DNA from: Collinsella sp.
Lineage (GTDB): Bacteria; Actinomycetota; Coriobacteriia; Coriobacteriales; Coriobacteriaceae
Assembly (NCBI GenBank): GCA_031292915.1
Contig: JAUMSH010000086.1
Coordinates: forward strand, 62,001 to 126,000
DNA: 64,000 bases
Direction: 5' to 3'
In this document: positions 61,510-64,000 of the stretch, piece after piece
Layout of the letters: each line of letters begins with the position of its first letter
Position numbering within the stretch: the stretch's first letter is position 1
Program-made: the position numbers and the translations under genes
Notes under the pieces: model-generated
Told to the model about the DNA's origin: nothing
The model's database searches: none
Seen by the model: the letters and a program-made list of their open reading frames with translations, nothing else

Positions 61510-63683
61510 CCTCCGCTGACCTCCTTAAAGATGTGTCGATACCGCGTGGCGACCGCGTCGCGCAAGGGGCGCGTCGCCACGGAGTCAAGGTTGCAAGCAT
61601 ACCGCAAGAGCTCGACCGCGTCCAAATGGGCCCACTCGATCAATTCCTCGTCGGCATCGAGGTCAACAAAGCGCAAGGTCACGCCGCCATGCTGGCGGTA
61701 ACCCAGGATTTCGCCCTCGTGGCGCAGACGCAGGTCCATCTGGGCGAGCGTAAAGCCATCCGAGGTCTTCTCGAGCGACTGGAGGCGGTCTTGTGCCGCC
61801 GACGCGCCACCGTTGCCCTTGGAGTGCGTCATGACCAGGCACGTTCCCGACACGCTGCCGCGGCCTACGCGCCCGCGCAGCTGGTGCAAAGCCGCCAAAC
61901 CAAAGCGCTCGCCATTCTCGATGACCATGACGGTTGCGTTGGGCACGTCAACGCCCACCTCGACCACCGTGGTCGAGACGAGCACATCGATCTCGCCACG
62001 CTTAAAGGCATCGATGACCCGGTCCTTCTCCCCCGCCGGCATGCGGCCATGAAGACGCTCGATGGTAAGCCCCGGTAATGCCAGACGAAGGCGTTCGAGC
62101 TCGGTCGCCGTGTCATGCAACGGCACGGGCACGGTCACGCGGCCTTCGTCGTCGCGGGCGATGCCGGGTACGTCTTCGAGCTCATCGGCCGAATCGCTCG
62201 GCTCCACGAGCGGACAGATTACGTAGGCTTGCTGCCCCTTTTCGTGTGCCTCGCGAATGGCGCCATAGGCCAGGTCGCGACTCGACTCGGTGAGGACGCG
62301 CGTCGTCACGCCGGCACCCGGAACGGGACGATGGCGGATGATGCTCGTATCCAGGTCGCCATACACCGAAAGCGCCAGCGTGCGCGGAATCGGCGTGGCA
62401 GTCATGACCAGCAAGTCGGCACCCGGGCCTTTTGCGCGTAGAGCGTTACGCTGCCCCACGCCAAAGCGGTGCTGCTCGTCAATCACCACAAGCGACAAAT
62501 GCCTGAACGTGACGTTCTCCGAAAGCACCGCATGGGTACCAAAGAGCACATCGAGCTCGCCAGACTGGAGCCGCGCATGAATCTGTTCACGCTCGGCCAC
62601 CGGCGTGGCGCCCGTCAAGAGCGCCCAGGTCATGCCAGCCCGCGAGAGCAAGGGGCCGGTCTTATCGGCATATTGACGCGCCAGCACGCCCGTAGGCGCC
62701 ATAACGCAGGCCTGAGTGCCGCTATCGGCCGCAACCGCCAGTGCGCAGGCGGCAACGGCGGTCTTACCGGTACCGACGTCACCCAGCAGCAGACGGTTCA
62801 TCACGCGACCGCCATCGCACATGTCATGCAGGATGTCTTGAAATGCAGCCTCCTGCTCATCGCTCAACGAAAACGGCAGGGCCTGTTTAAGCGCAGCCAA
62901 ATGCTCGCCCGCGGCATGCGCATAAGGCACCACGTCGACCATACCGCCATCGTTGCGCAGACGCAGCGCGAGCTGCAAGTAGAGACACTCCTCGTAGGCA
63001 AGACGCCGGCGTGCGATGGCGCGCTCGGCCATGCTCGAGGGAAAGTGGATCGAGCGCAGCGCGCGGGCATTGCTCATGAGCTTCCGCTTTGCGCGCAGCG
63101 GCGCGGGAATGGGATCGAACGGATTGGCAGCCACTTCGAGCGCACCGCTGACGATGCGGCGCATCCACGCCTGGCTCACGCCGTCACTTACATAGTGGAC
63201 CGGCAAAATGGTACCAGCGGCGCGCCCGTCCTCGAGCTTTTCAAAGTGTGGCGAGGCCATCTGCTTAAAACCGTAGGCAAACTCGACCTTGCCCATCACG
63301 GCCAGGCGGTCACCCTGCTTAAGCTGCTGGGCAATCCAAGGCTGACGGAAAAAGGCAACCTGCAGCACGCCCGTCTCGTCCACGAGCGAGACCTCAGTCA
63401 CCTGCATACGCGGACGGGGCTGCTTTTGGACAATACGATCGACCGTGGCGATGATGGTGCACACGGTACCGATGGGCGCCATCTCGATGGACCACGAGCG
63501 AGTGAAGTCCAGGTAGCGATGAGGAATATGGAGAAGGAGGTCCCCCACCGTCCGAATTCCCAGACGGCGAAGGGCCTCCTCACGTTTACCCGAAACATAT
63601 TTGAGTCGCGCGATATCCTCGTCGAGCGCATTGCTCTGGGCAAAACGCTCCGAGACGCGCGGCACGGAGCACAGCTCGGACAT
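61506..63683 (-). CDS. recG: ATP-dependent DNA helicase RecG
   Basis: A 725-residue fork-remodelling helicase. An OB wedge domain (VCTIIATVDRIVQKQPRPRMQV) precedes helicase motifs GDVGTGKTAVAACAL, VLFGTHAVL, DEQHRFGVGQR (a DEQH box), TATPIPRTLA and QLRGRVGRGSVSGTC. The ATG at 63683 lies about 7 bases after the stop of the upstream FakA-like gene; its ribosome site is weak. Confidence 0.95.
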   Translation of the reverse strand: MSELCSVPRVSERFAQSNALDEDIARLKYVSGKREEALRRLGIRTVGDLLLHIPHRYLDFTRSWSIEMAPIGTVCTIIATVDRIVQKQPRPRMQVTEVSLVDETGVLQVAFFRQPWIAQQLKQGDRLAVMGKVEFAYGFKQMASPHFEKLEDGRAAGTILPVHYVSDGVSQAWMRRIVSGALEVAANPFDPIPAPLRAKRKLMSNARALRSIHFPSSMAERAIARRRLAYEECLYLQLALRLRNDGGMVDVVPYAHAAGEHLAALKQALPFSLSDEQEAAFQDILHDMCDGGRVMNRLLLGDVGTGKTAVAACALAVAADSGTQACVMAPTGVLARQYADKTGPLLSRAGMTWALLTGATPVAEREQIHARLQSGELDVLFGTHAVLSENVTFRHLSLVVIDEQHRFGVGQRNALRAKGPGADLLVMTATPIPRTLALSVYGDLDTSIIRHRPVPGAGVTTRVLTESSRDLAYGAIREAHEKGQQAYVICPLVEPSDSADELEDVPGIARDDEGRVTVPVPLHDTATELERLRLALPGLTIERLHGRMPAGEKDRVIDAFKRGEIDVLVSTTVVEVGVDVPNATVMVIENGERFGLAALHQLRGRVGRGSVSGTCLVMTHSKGNGGASAAQDRLQSLEKTSDGFTLAQMDLRLRHEGEILGYRQHGGVTLRFVDLDADEELIEWAHLDAVELLRYACNLDSVATRPLRDAVATRYRHIFKEVSGG

Positions 63684-63692
63684 AGGCAGAGC

Positions 63693-64000
63693 CTACTCGA
63701 TCGAGAAGATTACGGGATAGAGCGGCTGCTCGCCACGATGGGCGTCGATCTCCAAATCGGGCTGAGCCTCCTCGATAGCGTCGACGATCTCCTGGAAGGC
63801 CTCGTCGGACAGCTCCTCGCCGGCCAGAATCGTCAGCGCGTCGCCCTCCTCTTCCTCCTGCATGCGGTTGATGCAGTCGAGCGTGACCTGCTTCACGTCG
63901 GAGCCGACCACATCGATGGAGCCGGCGATGATGCCCATGACGTCACCGGAGTGAATCGGCGAGCCGTCGGAGGCGCTGGAGTCGCGCACGGCGCGGGTGA
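63693..64000 (-). CDS. DAK2-domain fatty acid kinase subunit FakA, C-terminal fragment (cut by window edge)
   Basis: The frame continues past base 64000, so only the last about 102 residues are seen. GDVMGIIAGSIDVVGSDVKQV, the acidic stretch, GEELSDEAFQEIVDAIEEAQPDLEIDAHRGEQPLYPVIFSIE match the end of YloV/FakA proteins, which bind the ATP part of the fatty acid kinase. It lies upstream of recG, the common order in Gram-positives. A GTG at 63989 is an internal codon rather than the start. Confidence 0.85.
   Translation of the reverse strand, partial: TRAVRDSSASDGSPIHSGDVMGIIAGSIDVVGSDVKQVTLDCINRMQEEEEGDALTILAGEELSDEAFQEIVDAIEEAQPDLEIDAHRGEQPLYPVIFSIE

Noticed and set aside
1..64000. Search for CRISPR arrays, phage genes, complete IS elements, rRNA, SRP RNA or tmRNA
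   Set aside because: None recognised by eye on either strand; a covariance and profile search would be needed to exclude small RNAs.

Overview
The window reads as a chromosomal segment of a Coriobacteriia actinobacterium, most likely a Collinsella species. This is inferred from the high-GC codon use, from gene orders typical of Actinomycetota and Gram-positives (alaS-ruvX-mltG-aroK-aroB-pepQ-efp-nusB and recG-rsmD-coaD-sepIVA-like-DUF177-rpmF-plsX-acpP-rnc-smc-ftsY-ffh), and from several kinds of short palindromic intergenic repeats. No database search was possible. Nearly all genes lie on the minus strand.

Layout. 1-1446: end of a FecCD-type importer, with a permease tail and an ATPase carrying an extra C-terminal domain. 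1634-5291: radical SAM protein, TetR regulator and an MprF-flippase-like membrane protein. 5442-5617: two tandem identical tRNA-Glu genes. 5745-7139: CCA-adding enzyme. 7335-15243: a sugar-PTS locus (two PfkB kinases, Enzyme I, HPr and a fructose-type EIIBCA) with a divergent RpiR regulator. 15465-28661: a long housekeeping run (recN, nadK, tlyA, xseB, nusB, asp23, efp, pepQ, an aroB-like gene, aroK, yqeG, mltG, ruvX, alaS). 28814-31976: AI-2E-type permease, SigB-type sigma factor, RsbW-like protein and DUF948 protein. 32077-38261: rarA, dGTPase, A24 peptidase, GT2, rluD, lspA. 38658-41800: ileS with its T-box leader. 41946-49806: GldA-like dehydrogenase, DUF523, ftsH, a cobO remnant, MATE, trmH, folA, thyA. 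49973-50737: a DUF134-NifX fusion with a metal-binding tail. 50858-64000: ffh, ftsY, smc, rnc, acpP, plsX, rpmF, DUF177, sepIVA-like, coaD, rsmD, recG and the end of fakA.

Most of the window is core metabolism and information processing: translation, division and secretion (SRP pathway), fatty acid and phospholipid synthesis, DNA repair, and sugar uptake. All gaps over 300 bases are accounted for: 5292-5744 (tRNAs and their promoter), 11564-12109 (two inverted-repeat elements), 38262-38657 (terminator, a REP-like palindrome and a nested stem element), 41460-41945 (T-box) and 45522-45930 (cobO pseudogene and an inverted repeat).

I found no CRISPR array, prophage, complete insertion sequence, rRNA or convincing new multi-gene system. 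The most unusual items are an AroB homologue that has lost its metal and NAD-binding residues but sits beside an intact shikimate kinase, the internally deleted cobO, the DUF134-NifX fusion with paired upstream palindromes, the ileS T-box, and the intergenic inverted repeats.
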